Source of the DNA: Hellea sp.
GTDB lineage: Bacteria; Pseudomonadota; Alphaproteobacteria; Caulobacterales; Maricaulaceae
Assembly: GCA_020628635.1 (NCBI GenBank)
Contig: JAHDEU010000025.1
Location: 1-12,592, forward strand
Direction of reading: 5' to 3'
DNA: 12,592 nucleotides
The position numbers and the translations under genes were made by a program. The notes beneath the pieces are model-generated. The model searched no databases, was not told the DNA's origin, and was given only the letters and a program-made list of their open reading frames with translations. Each line of letters starts with the position of its first letter. Position 1 is the stretch's first letter. Shown in pieces: positions 1-6,963 of this stretch.

Positions 1-171
1 GCCGCCATGATGCTCAAGGATTTGCGGCTGGCGAAAGAGGCTGCCACGACGGCGCGCGCGGCCACCCCGCTCGGCGCGCAGGCGGAGGCGCTCTACGCGC
101 TGATGGAGGCGGCCGGCGAGGGCGGGCTGGACTTCTCCGGCGTGATGAAGCTGATCGACGGGAGCCTGTAG
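1..171 (+). CDS. mmsB: 3-hydroxyisobutyrate dehydrogenase-like, C-terminal fragment (5' end outside window)
   Basis: The last 56 codons of a gene that begins before the window; frame 1 is open to a TAG at 169-171. The peptide contains KDLRLAKEAA, then TPLGAQAEALYALM, then a G-E-G-G-L-D-F-S stretch. This matches the C-terminal all-helical domain of the beta-hydroxyacid dehydrogenase family (HIBADH/MmsB, GarR), where a KDLxLA helix is followed by a TPLG turn and a G-x-xDFS end. MmsB oxidises 3-hydroxyisobutyrate to methylmalonate semialdehyde with NAD+ in cytosolic valine breakdown. The NAD-binding Rossmann domain and catalytic lysine are not visible, so a related family member (tartronate semialdehyde reductase, for example) cannot be excluded. 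The stop abuts the stop of the convergent downstream gene with no spacer (TAG followed by CTA). Confidence 0.8.
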   Translation, partial: AAMMLKDLRLAKEAATTARAATPLGAQAEALYALMEAAGEGGLDFSGVMKLIDGSL

Positions 172-1074
172 CTATTCGGCGGCGGTGATCTCAGGGCGCG
201 AATATTTCGGACACGTCCCCGAGCAGCGCCCGTCATGGCTCCACTCCGGCGGCCGCCAGAGATAGGCGAGCTTGTCCTGCCAGCGCTCCGCAGACCGGAT
301 GCGGCGCGCGAGCCATTTGATCCCGGCGAGCTGCGCGGTGACCGGATTGTAGTCATGCAGCGGCTCGACCAGGCCGACCACGGGCTCGACCGAATAGGGC
401 GCATGCGTGCCCAGCATCCGGTCCCAGACGATCAGCACCTGGCTGTAGTTCCTGTCGATGTATTCCGGCTGGTTGGCGTGGTGGATCTTGTGGTTCAGCG
501 GCGTGGCGAAGACGCGCTCCATCCAGCCCAGATGGCCGACATAGCTGGCATGGTTCCAGATGCCGTAGAGGTCCTTGAGCACATGCACCGCCACATAGAT
601 CACGGGCGGCACGCCGAGCAGGGCGGCCACGCTGGCGCCGAACATCTTGAAGCGGCCGTCGAGATAGAAGCCGCGGGCGGCCGTCGTGTGGTTGAATTCG
701 TTGGAGCTGTGATGGACCGAATGGAACGCCCACATCAGGCCGACGCGGTGGTTCAGCCGGTGGTCGATGTAGTAGGTCAGCTCGTTGACGACGAAGGCGA
801 TGGGAACCGCCAACCACAACGCCTCGATGGTCGTCAGGCGGAAGTGCTCGAACACGAACACATAGAGCGCGAGCGGGGCTATGATGCCGACCAGTATGCC
901 GATCAGGCTGGTGATCAAATTGATGCCGATCGAGGTCAGCGCGTCGCGATTGTCATAGTCGCTGCGGCGCGCCACCGCGTAGTAGAGCCGCTCCGCGATC
1001 ACCATGCCGAAATAGCCGACGCCCAGAATGGCGAGCGAGGCGGGGCCTCCGATTGTCTCGAGGATAGACTGCAT
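172..1074 (-). CDS. sterol desaturase / fatty acid hydroxylase family membrane di-iron enzyme
   Basis: A 300-residue protein with the three histidine clusters of the fatty acid hydroxylase superfamily: HRLNH at residues 105-109, HSVHH at 118-122 and HKIHH at 195-199, the last followed by a D-R-N-Y element. These ligate a di-iron centre for O2-dependent hydroxylation or desaturation of lipids. Hydrophobic stretches at about 11-32, 49-80 and 85-100, plus 150-165, fit an integral inner-membrane protein with a cytosolic active site. The substrate (sterol, carotenoid, fatty acid or ornithine lipid) cannot be read from sequence. The C-terminal tail, from about 273, contains WSHDG as in bacterial homologues and then a C-SGT-C pair. 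The ATG at 1074 has no clear SD. It is probably the last gene of the minus-strand operon, 57 bp after the FAD monooxygenase. Family assignment is secure; specific function is unknown. Confidence 0.9.
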   Translation of the reverse strand: MQSILETIGGPASLAILGVGYFGMVIAERLYYAVARRSDYDNRDALTSIGINLITSLIGILVGIIAPLALYVFVFEHFRLTTIEALWLAVPIAFVVNELTYYIDHRLNHRVGLMWAFHSVHHSSNEFNHTTAARGFYLDGRFKMFGASVAALLGVPPVIYVAVHVLKDLYGIWNHASYVGHLGWMERVFATPLNHKIHHANQPEYIDRNYSQVLIVWDRMLGTHAPYSVEPVVGLVEPLHDYNPVTAQLAGIKWLARRIRSAERWQDKLAYLWRPPEWSHDGRCSGTCPKYSRPEITAAE

Positions 1075-1131
1075 CGTGTTCTGAAAAGCACAAAGCGCCC
1101 GGGCTGTCAGCGGGGCGAATGCGCACGCCGT

Positions 1132-2331
1132 CTATGCGGGCGCGCGCGTCACATCGTGGCCGTAGATCCAGTCCATGCGGCGGTGGACCAGCGTCGGGGC
1201 CAGCCGCCCGGCCAGCCACATCGGGCCGTACGTGCTCAGCCGGCCCCACGCCGTGCGCTGGTGGAACGTCCCCATATTGGCGCGCGACCCGGCCTGCACC
1301 GCCGTCGTGCGGGGCAGGCGTTCGGCCTGGTAGGCGCGCAGGCTGTCCGCGACCCCGCGTCCCGGCACGGACAGCGCGCGCGCCAGCACCCAGGCGTCCT
1401 CGACGGCCATGGCCGCGCCCTGTGCGAGAAAGGGCAGCATCGGATGCGCGGCGTCGCCCAGCAGCGCCACAGCGCCGTCTGTCCAGCGCGGCAGCGGCGC
1501 GCGGTCATAGAGCGCCCAGCGGTGCAGCGCGCCGTCCGGGACGCGCTCCAGCAGCGTCGTGACCGTTGGGTGCCAGCCGGCGAAATCGGACAAGGCGTCG
1601 GCCCGTTCGCCCGGTTCCGACCAACCCTCGCGCGTCCAGTCGGAGCGCTCGACCACGCCGACGAAATTGGCGAGCGCGCCGCGGCGCAAGCGGTAGGTCA
1701 CCGCGTGGCGCCCCCGACCCATCCAGGCGCAGGCCGTCGGGCGCGGCGCTTGCTCGCCCAGCGCGCTCACCGGCACCACGGCGCGCCAGGCGACATTGCC
1801 GGTGAAGACGGGCGCGTCCGGCCCCAACATGCGTTTCCGCACGGCGGAGCGTATCCCGTCAGCGCCTATCAGCAGATCGGCGTGCAGGACCTCTCCGCTA
1901 TCGAGCACGGCCTCCACGCCTCGCTCCGTTTGGCGGTAGTCGGCCAGTCCTGCGCCGAGCTGCAGACTGCCGGGCGCGCGCGCCTCCAGCGCGCTGCGCA
2001 ATGCCGCGATGTAGTCCGCGCGGTGGATGTGCAGGTAGGGCGCGCCCCAGCGGTCTTTTGCTGCCTCGCCCAGCGGAATGTCGAACAGCGTTCGGCCCGT
2101 TTCGCCCATGCGCGCTTCGATGGCTTCGGGGGCGAAGGCGTTGCGCGCGATGCCGGGCTCGAGCCCCAGCGCGCGGAACACGCGCATCGCATTGGGCGGC
2201 AACTGGATTCCCGCCCCGACCTCGCGCAATTTGTCCGCGCGCTCCACCACGGTGACGCGGTGGCCGAAATGCAGGGCGCAGAGCGCGGCGCCGAGCCCGC
2301 CGATTCCGGCGCCCGCTATGAGGACGTGCAT
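1132..2331 (-). CDS. FAD-dependent aromatic-type monooxygenase (salicylate / 6-hydroxynicotinate hydroxylase-like)
   Basis: A 399-residue group A flavoprotein monooxygenase. It has the N-terminal dinucleotide-binding motif GAGIGG (residues 7-12) with the ribose-binding E30 at the end of strand 2, GAGIQLPPN at about 39-47, the DG motif GADGIRS (D158-G159) that binds FAD and NAD(P)H, and the GD motif GDAAHP (292-297) that contacts the FAD ribityl chain. Such enzymes hydroxylate phenolic or heteroaromatic substrates with NAD(P)H and O2. The overall pattern resembles salicylate 1-monooxygenase and NicC; UbiH-type enzymes are less likely. I chose the ATG at 2331 because MHVLIAGAGIGG is the normal family start. 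A longer frame from 2382 would overlap rfbA and adds residues that look out of frame. The SD is weak. The gene lies 13 bp after the rfbA stop, suggesting cotranscription. No aromatic-degradation genes are nearby, so the substrate is open. Confidence 0.9.
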   Translation of the reverse strand: MHVLIAGAGIGGLGAALCALHFGHRVTVVERADKLREVGAGIQLPPNAMRVFRALGLEPGIARNAFAPEAIEARMGETGRTLFDIPLGEAAKDRWGAPYLHIHRADYIAALRSALEARAPGSLQLGAGLADYRQTERGVEAVLDSGEVLHADLLIGADGIRSAVRKRMLGPDAPVFTGNVAWRAVVPVSALGEQAPRPTACAWMGRGRHAVTYRLRRGALANFVGVVERSDWTREGWSEPGERADALSDFAGWHPTVTTLLERVPDGALHRWALYDRAPLPRWTDGAVALLGDAAHPMLPFLAQGAAMAVEDAWVLARALSVPGRGVADSLRAYQAERLPRTTAVQAGSRANMGTFHQRTAWGRLSTYGPMWLAGRLAPTLVHRRMDWIYGHDVTRAPA

Positions 2332-2344
2332 GGGCGCGCGCCGC

Positions 2345-3223
2345 TCAAAGCTGTCCGACCAACCTGCGCAGATAGGCGACATAGTCGCTGCGGCCCTGGC
2401 TGCGCAGCCAGTCGCGCAGGTCGCCCTCCGCCAGCCAGCCCTGGCGCAGCCCGATCTCCTCCAGGCAAGCGATCTTCATGCCTTGGCGCTTCTCGATGGT
2501 GGCGACGAATTGCGACGCGTCCAGGAGGCTGTCATGCGTGCCGGAGTCGAGCCAGGCAAAGCCGCGGCCCAGCACTTCCACACGCAGGTCGCCTGCGTCC
2601 AGATAGTCCCGGTTGATGTCCGTGATCTCCAGCTCGCCGCGCGCCGACGGGCTCAGCCCGGCGGCGATGGACGCCACCCGGTTGTCGTAGAAATACAGCC
2701 CCGTCGCCGCGAACTCGCTGCGCGGCTGCTTTGGCTTTTCCTCCAGCGAGAGCACGTTCATGGCATCGTCGAACTCGATCACGCCGAAGCGTTCGGGGTC
2801 GACCACCGGATAGCCGAAGATGACCGCGCCCCCGTCGCGCTCCACGGATGCGCGCGCGCGCTGCAGCAGCGCGCCGAAACCGTGGCCGAAGAAGATATTG
2901 TCACCCAGAACGAGCGCGGCCGTGTCGTCGCCGACGAAGTCGCGGCCGATGATGAAGGCTTCGGCCAGACCATTGGGCTCGGCCTGTTCGGCATAGGTGA
3001 GCGCAACACCGAAGCGCGAGCCGTCTCCCAGCAGGGTATGGAACAACGCCCGGTCGTGCGGTGTGGTGATGATCAGGATCTCGCGGATGCCCGCCAGCAT
3101 CAGAACAGAGAGCGGGTAGTACACCATCGGCTTGTCATAGACCGGCAGCAGCTGCTTGGAGACGGCGCGCGTGACGGGGTGCAGCCGCGTGCCGGAACCA
3201 CCGGCAAGGATGATGCCCTTCAT
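2345..3223 (-). CDS. rfbA: glucose-1-phosphate thymidylyltransferase
   Basis: Converts dTTP and glucose-1-phosphate to dTDP-glucose, the first step towards dTDP-L-rhamnose and other deoxysugars for surface glycans; cytosolic. The 292 residues match the usual length. Visible motifs are the nucleotide-binding loop GGSGTRLHPVT (8-18) with KQLLPVYDKP just after, the LGDNIFFG metal-binding motif (D108), EEKP (161-164), GLYFYD (175-180) and FAWLDSGTHDSL near 222-233. MKGIILAGG is the canonical start. No SD lies at normal spacing; instead a strong GGAAGGA at 3258-3264 serves a 9-codon leader whose TGA overlaps this ATG (ATGA), suggesting translational coupling. It follows manC by 58 bp. The rfbB, rfbC and rfbD genes are not in the window. 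Confidence 0.97.
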   Translation of the reverse strand: MKGIILAGGSGTRLHPVTRAVSKQLLPVYDKPMVYYPLSVLMLAGIREILIITTPHDRALFHTLLGDGSRFGVALTYAEQAEPNGLAEAFIIGRDFVGDDTAALVLGDNIFFGHGFGALLQRARASVERDGGAVIFGYPVVDPERFGVIEFDDAMNVLSLEEKPKQPRSEFAATGLYFYDNRVASIAAGLSPSARGELEITDINRDYLDAGDLRVEVLGRGFAWLDSGTHDSLLDASQFVATIEKRQGMKIACLEEIGLRQGWLAEGDLRDWLRSQGRSDYVAYLRRLVGQL

Positions 3224-3249
3224 CGGACGGCCGTGCGGGAATGAGTCAT
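3220..3249 (-). CDS. putative 9-residue leader peptide overlapping the rfbA start
   Basis: Sequence seen: a GGAAGGA Shine-Dalgarno (3258-3264 on the minus strand), 8 bases, then an ATG (3249-3247) opening MTHSRTAVR, and a TGA (3222-3220) that shares ATGA with the rfbA start codon at 3223. The leader is in a different frame from rfbA, and no rfbA-frame start lies near the SD. The arrangement looks like termination-reinitiation coupling. The peptide itself has no recognisable function. It may only feed ribosomes to rfbA, or respond to translation rate. It could also be chance, with rfbA simply using a weak site. Confidence 0.45.
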   Translation of the reverse strand: MTHSRTAVR

Positions 3250-3257
3250 CGATAGCG

Positions 3258-3264
3258 TCCTTCC
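3258..3264 (-). promoter_or_regulatory. strong Shine-Dalgarno (GGAAGGA) of the rfbA leader
   Basis: GGAAGGA read on the minus strand, 8 bases before the leader ATG at 3249 and 34 bases before the rfbA ATG at 3223. That distance is too far to serve rfbA directly, which is why the leader ORF is proposed. Confidence 0.55.
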
Positions 3265-3281
3265 GCTGTTTGGCCCGGCAC

Positions 3282-4337
3282 CTAGCGCAGATCGTCCGGC
3301 AGCGCCTGGACGACGGGCTTCACCGCCTGGTCGGCCTTCAGATTGACGACCATGACGCGCCCAGCGCGGATGATCACGCCGACATCGTCAAGCCCTGCGA
3401 CGGTCACGGTCAGGGCAGGATCGTCGCTGTCGATGAACACATTGTCGCCCGCCGCCACGACGGAGCCGTCGGGCATGTCTGGCACGCCGAGCCGCGCGCG
3501 CAGCTCGAACAACGCCGAATAGCTGCCAATGTCGCTCCAGCCCATGTCGGCCTCGACGACAGCGGCCCGCTGGGTGCGCTCGGCGATGGCATAGTCGAAG
3601 GAGATGTCGGGCACGGAGGCAAAAGCCTGTCCGTCCAGCGCGATCGTATCGCCACCATTGGAAGCGGCCGCCCGCACCGCGTCCAGCACATCGGGCGCGT
3701 GCTGCGAGAACTCTCCCAGCATGGCGTCCGGCTCGAACAGGAAAATGCCGGCATTCCAGAGAAAGTCGCCCGAGGCGACATAGCGCTCCGCCCTGTCGCG
3801 GGTCGGCTTCTCGTGGAACTGCACGACGCGGCGGCCTGATCCGACGCTCTCCCCGCCCTCGATGTAGCCAAAGCCCGTATGCGGTCCGGTCGGGGTGATG
3901 CCGAAGGTCACCATCAAGCCGTCGTCCGAGAGCGGTCGCGCCCGCTGGATAGCGGCCACGAAATCGTCGGGCCGCTCGATATGGTGGTCGGCCGGAGCCA
4001 TCAGCACGGCGCCCGCGTGGCTGTCGCGTTGGCCCAGCAGGGCGCTGACCACGCCGCAGGCCGCCGTGTTGCGGCCCATGGGTTCCAGCACGACCGGGCC
4101 GAGGGGCAAGCCAAGCGCTTCGGCCTGCGCGCGCACGACATCGGCATGCGAGGCGTTGGTGATGACGGCGGCGGGCAGGAAGTCGTCGCCTCCAAAGCGC
4201 TGCAGGGTCTGCTGGAACAGCGAGCTGTCGCCCGTCAGGGCCGCGAATTGTTTGGGCTCCGCGCGGCGGGACAGCGGCCACAACCGGCTCCCGGCACCCC
4301 CGCAGATGATGACGGGAAGGATTTTGGTGGACGTCAC
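3282..4337 (-). CDS. manC: mannose-1-phosphate guanylyltransferase, short form without PMI/cupin domain
   Basis: Makes GDP-mannose from GTP and mannose-1-phosphate, the donor for mannosylated, fucosylated or rhamnosylated polysaccharides; cytosolic. The signature GGAGSRLWPLSR (13-24) followed by PKQF is diagnostic. Further motifs are APADHHI near 120, FHEKP, WNAGIFLFEP and GWSDIGSYSALFE. The C-terminus ends after the beta-helix-like segment with DNVFID and VKPVV. At 351 residues it lacks the C-terminal cupin (mannose-6-phosphate isomerase) domain of the roughly 470-residue bifunctional ManC/AlgA proteins, so isomerisation must come from another gene. I chose the GTG at 4337: it gives MTSTKILPVIICGG, and a GAAGG lies 9 bases upstream. 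A longer frame from 4475 adds a basic, low-complexity N-terminus without family similarity. It is the first gene of the minus-strand operon. Confidence 0.93.
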   Translation of the reverse strand: MTSTKILPVIICGGAGSRLWPLSRRAEPKQFAALTGDSSLFQQTLQRFGGDDFLPAAVITNASHADVVRAQAEALGLPLGPVVLEPMGRNTAACGVVSALLGQRDSHAGAVLMAPADHHIERPDDFVAAIQRARPLSDDGLMVTFGITPTGPHTGFGYIEGGESVGSGRRVVQFHEKPTRDRAERYVASGDFLWNAGIFLFEPDAMLGEFSQHAPDVLDAVRAAASNGGDTIALDGQAFASVPDISFDYAIAERTQRAAVVEADMGWSDIGSYSALFELRARLGVPDMPDGSVVAAGDNVFIDSDDPALTVTVAGLDDVGVIIRAGRVMVVNLKADQAVKPVVQALPDDLR

Positions 4338-4567
4338 GATGATCGGCCTTCGCAAGAGGGTTTCGTCCGCGGCGCCCCGGCGGATGGCGGCACCGCACGC
4401 CTGACCTGCCGGATAGGTGCACCCCGCGGCCCGGTCAAGGCACACGGGGCGCCTGTACACGGGGCGCCTGGACAAAGCCGGCTGGCCCTATCCATCCGGA
4501 GCCCGCTCTGAAATAGGTCCGGAGTGACACCCGCAGGATGCGGGAGCGTCCAAAACGGGAGACGGCG
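4338..4567. promoter_or_regulatory. divergent intergenic region between manC operon and cls
   Basis: These 230 bp should hold the promoters of the leftward manC operon and rightward cls. Seen: a 15-bp tandem duplication (ACACGGGGCGCCTG at 4442-4455 and 4457-4470), a direct repeat TCCGGAG (4495-4501 and 4518-4524), and a small hairpin CCCGC-AGGAT-GCGGG (4530-4544) just before cls. No convincing -35/-10 pair was found on either strand, so promoter positions are not assigned. Confidence 0.4.
4442..4470. repeat. 15-bp tandem duplication in the manC/cls intergenic region
   Basis: ACACGGGGCGCCTG occurs at 4442-4455 and again at 4457-4470; the single intervening base makes the period 15 bp. It may be a replication-slippage duplication or a paired operator site. 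Each copy contains the palindrome GGCGCC. Confidence 0.8.
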
Positions 4568-6007
4568 ATGGGTTGGTGGTGGTTGCTTCCGCTGGCGGCG
4601 GGGCTGACGGGGCTGCGCATACTGTGGCGGCAGAACATCGCGGCATCGTCGCGGCTGGCCTGGGTGCTGGTCATCGTGATGCTGCCGCTGGCCGGGATTG
4701 CCCTCTACCTGCTGTTCGGCGAGGCGGATCTCAGCCGGAAAAGGCGCGAGCGTGCGCAAGGTGTGGAGGCAGCACTCGCAAAAGCCGCGAAGCGTCAGGC
4801 AGCCCGCCGCGCTCTGCCGCACGGTGAACTCGATCCGCTATACAGCCCGGCCTTCGCGGCCGCGCGCTCGGTCAATGGCTTCGGCGTGGTCGGGGGCAAC
4901 ACCGCCGAACTGATGGCCGACGCGGGCGAGGCGCGGCGGCGGCTGATCGAGGACATCGACGCAGCACGGCACTCGGTCAACGTGCTCTACTACATCTGGC
5001 TGGAGGACCGGACCGGGACCGACGTGGCGCAGGCCCTGATCCGTGCAGCGCAGCGCGGCGTGACCTGCCGCGCCATGGCGGACGGGCTTGGCTCGCGGGC
5101 CATGGTCGGCTCGCGACTGTGGGCCGACATGAAACAGGCCGGCGTGAAAACGGTTGTCGCCCTGCCGCTCACCAATGTCCTCAAGACGCTGGCGCTCAGC
5201 CGCATCGATCTGAGAAACCACCGCAAGATCACGGTGATCGACGATGCGATCACCTATTGCGGCTCGCAGAACTGTGCGGACGAGGCGTTCCTGGTCAAGA
5301 AGCGCTTCGCGCCCTGGGTCGACATCATGGTGCGGTTGACGGGCCCGGTCGCGATGCAAAGCCAGCTTCTGTTCGCAACCGATTGGGTGCTGCACACGGA
5401 CGACACGCTGGACATGTTCGAGGCAGACGCTGCGCCGGAAGTGGAGCCGAAGGACGGCGGCACGCGCGCCGTGGTGTGGGGCGACGGCCCGACCAGCCGC
5501 AAGGGCGTGGCGCAGCAGCTCATCTCCACCCTCGCCGCGCAGGCGCGGCACAGGCTGACCATCTCCACGCCCTATTTCGTGCCCGGAGAGGTCGTGCTGG
5601 AATCGATCTGCGCGGCAGCGCACCGCGGCGTGGAGGTGTCGCTCATCCTGCCCCTGCGCAATGACAGCTGGATCGTGTCCGCCGCCAGCCGCAGCAACTA
5701 CAACCAGCTGCTGGAGGCGGGCGTGACCATCTTCGAGCACTCGCCCGGCCTGCTGCATTCCAAGACGTTCGTCGTGGACGGCACGGTCGGGCTGATCGGT
5801 TCATCCAACCTCGACCTGCGCAGCTTCGATCTGAACTACGAAAACAACATCCTGTTCGAGGACCCCGAGCTCGCCGCCGCCATCGAAGCACGCCAGCAGA
5901 GCTACATCGCGGCCTCGCGCCGCAAGGCTCTCGAAGAACTCACCGCGATCTCGATACCCAAGCGCATCTGGTACAACATCGTCGCCACGGTCGGCCCCGT
6001 GCTGTAG
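4568..6007 (+). CDS. cls: cardiolipin synthase (phospholipase D superfamily)
   Basis: A 479-residue ClsA-type enzyme that joins two phosphatidylglycerol molecules into cardiolipin plus glycerol at the inner membrane. Two N-terminal hydrophobic segments (about 2-18 and 30-50, the PLDNc anchor) precede a basic, charged linker. Two HKD motifs follow: H218-x-K220-x4-D225, followed by GSQN, and H397-x-K399-x4-D404, followed by GSSNLDLRSF. Both are complete, so the protein should be active. The end, WYNIVATVGPVL, matches family C-termini. I chose the ATG at 4568 (MGWWWLLPL) because GGGAGA lies 5 bases upstream. An in-frame ATG at 4538 has an AGG touching the start codon and adds a charged leader before the membrane anchor. 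It is divergent from the manC operon and is followed by 279 bp without a gene. Confidence 0.95.
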   Translation: MGWWWLLPLAAGLTGLRILWRQNIAASSRLAWVLVIVMLPLAGIALYLLFGEADLSRKRRERAQGVEAALAKAAKRQAARRALPHGELDPLYSPAFAAARSVNGFGVVGGNTAELMADAGEARRRLIEDIDAARHSVNVLYYIWLEDRTGTDVAQALIRAAQRGVTCRAMADGLGSRAMVGSRLWADMKQAGVKTVVALPLTNVLKTLALSRIDLRNHRKITVIDDAITYCGSQNCADEAFLVKKRFAPWVDIMVRLTGPVAMQSQLLFATDWVLHTDDTLDMFEADAAPEVEPKDGGTRAVVWGDGPTSRKGVAQQLISTLAAQARHRLTISTPYFVPGEVVLESICAAAHRGVEVSLILPLRNDSWIVSAASRSNYNQLLEAGVTIFEHSPGLLHSKTFVVDGTVGLIGSSNLDLRSFDLNYENNILFEDPELAAAIEARQQSYIAASRRKALEELTAISIPKRIWYNIVATVGPVL

Positions 6008-6286
6008 CGCAGCAGGCCGTGCCGCACGGGAAGCGGCGGCTGGCCGCCTCTGCAAGGCCGCGGGACGTCGCCTCTATGGGTCGAAAGGGCGATGGCAGCG
6101 TCAAGCGGTGGACACGTCCAGGCTCTCGCGTGCCTCTCGGCCCTATTGGATCAACGCGCGTTCCATCGACCCGACGGCCCAAGACGTCATCGCGACTGAC
6201 GTCCACACGGCAGTCCGACCCGACCAAAACTCTGAACCGGCGCGCGGGAGGGAGACTCCGCCCGGGCATTCGTCTATCGTCTGTCC
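6008..6286. other. intergenic region between cls and the response regulator
   Basis: 279 bp with no supportable gene; short open frames here have no family features. A GC hairpin GGCGGC-TG-GCCGCC at 6035-6048 lies 28 bases after the cls stop but has no T-run, so it is at best a weak terminator. A purine-rich GGGAGGGAGA at 6247-6256 lies too far from the regulator ATG (6287) to act as its SD. The regulator's promoter should be here but was not identified. Confidence 0.4.
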
Positions 6287-6943
6287 ATGGGCGGAATGGA
6301 CGACACGAAAAGGGGTGATACGGCAGCACCTGCGCCCTTGCGTGTTCTGGTCGTGGACGACCACGCCCTGACCTGCGCGGGGGTGGAGCTGCTGCTGTCG
6401 CGCAATCCGCGGTTTGTCGTGGCCGCCACCCTCGACCGGGGGCGAGACGTGATCAAGACCGTGACGCGCGAGCGCATCGACATCGTGCTGCTCGATCTCG
6501 AACTCCCGGACATGAACGGCGCCGACCTGCTCGCGGAGCTGACCGGCCGCCTCGACATGCCGGTGGTCGTGCTGAGCGGCAGCACGCGGCCCCAGCACTA
6601 CGATGCGGCACGGCGGCTGGGCGCGCTCGGCCTGGTCAGCAAGGCCGACAGCGCGGAGCATATCGTCACCGCATTGGGCGCTGCGGGCCGGGGGCAGCCC
6701 TCGCTTTCCCCTGGCGTGAAGCGCGGGCTGAGCCATCACGGCACGCCCGCCGTCGCGCTTTCGCCGCGCCAGCTCGCCATGCTGCATTTCCTGCGCTCCG
6801 GCTCGTCGAACAAGGAGATCGCCTACCGGCTCGGCATTGCCGCGCCGACCGTGTCCTTTCACCTGGCGGAACTCCGCCGCAAACTGGGCGCGCCCGACAA
6901 CCGGACCATTCTCGACCGCGCACGCGCCTTGGAGCTGCTCTAG
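6287..6943 (+). CDS. NarL/FixJ-family two-component response regulator
   Basis: A 218-residue DNA-binding response regulator. The receiver domain (about 18-135) has the acidic pair D24-D25 (VVDDH), phosphoacceptor D70 in LLDLELPDMNG, the switch S97 (VVLSGS) and K119 (LVSKAD). The LuxR-type helix-turn-helix lies at about 147-212: LSPRQLAML, then SNKEIAYRLGIAAPTVSFHL and LRRKLGAPDN. In this family phosphorylation promotes dimerisation and promoter binding. The start is uncertain: the ATG at 6287 has no clear SD, and M4 (6296) has GGGCGGA directly against it. Leaderless translation is possible. The gene converges on the histidine kinase with 12 bp between stops, so kinase and regulator are probably cognate although not cotranscribed. 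Target genes are unknown; the RTX gene beyond the kinase is a plausible one. Confidence 0.93.
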   Translation: MGGMDDTKRGDTAAPAPLRVLVVDDHALTCAGVELLLSRNPRFVVAATLDRGRDVIKTVTRERIDIVLLDLELPDMNGADLLAELTGRLDMPVVVLSGSTRPQHYDAARRLGALGLVSKADSAEHIVTALGAAGRGQPSLSPGVKRGLSHHGTPAVALSPRQLAMLHFLRSGSSNKEIAYRLGIAAPTVSFHLAELRRKLGAPDNRTILDRARALELL

Positions 6944-6963
6944 GAACGAGCTGCTCTAGGAAC
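6932..6963. repeat. perfect 16-bp tandem duplication at the convergent stop codons
   Basis: GAGCTGCTCTAGGAAC at 6932-6947 is repeated without a gap at 6948-6963. The unit contains CTAG, which reads TAG on both strands. The first copy supplies the regulator's stop (6941-6943) and the second supplies the kinase's stop (6956-6958 on the minus strand). Confidence 0.95.

Noticed and set aside
235..2616. A 793-codon open frame on the + strand
   Set aside because: It is antisense to three well-recognised minus-strand genes (hydroxylase, FAD monooxygenase, rfbA). Its product is Arg/Ala/His-rich without domains, as expected from GC-rich third positions.
4469..4494. Possible sigma70 promoter for cls (TGGACA ... 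TATCCA)
   Set aside because: The spacer is only 14 bases, too short for a normal sigma70 promoter.
6035..6048. GC hairpin after cls as an intrinsic terminator
   Set aside because: The stem is only 6 bp with a 2-base loop and no T-run follows. Kept only as a remark in the intergenic entry.
6019..6318. Small ORFs in the cls-regulator intergenic region
   Set aside because: No SD, a basic low-complexity product, no family pattern, and overlap with the regulator start.
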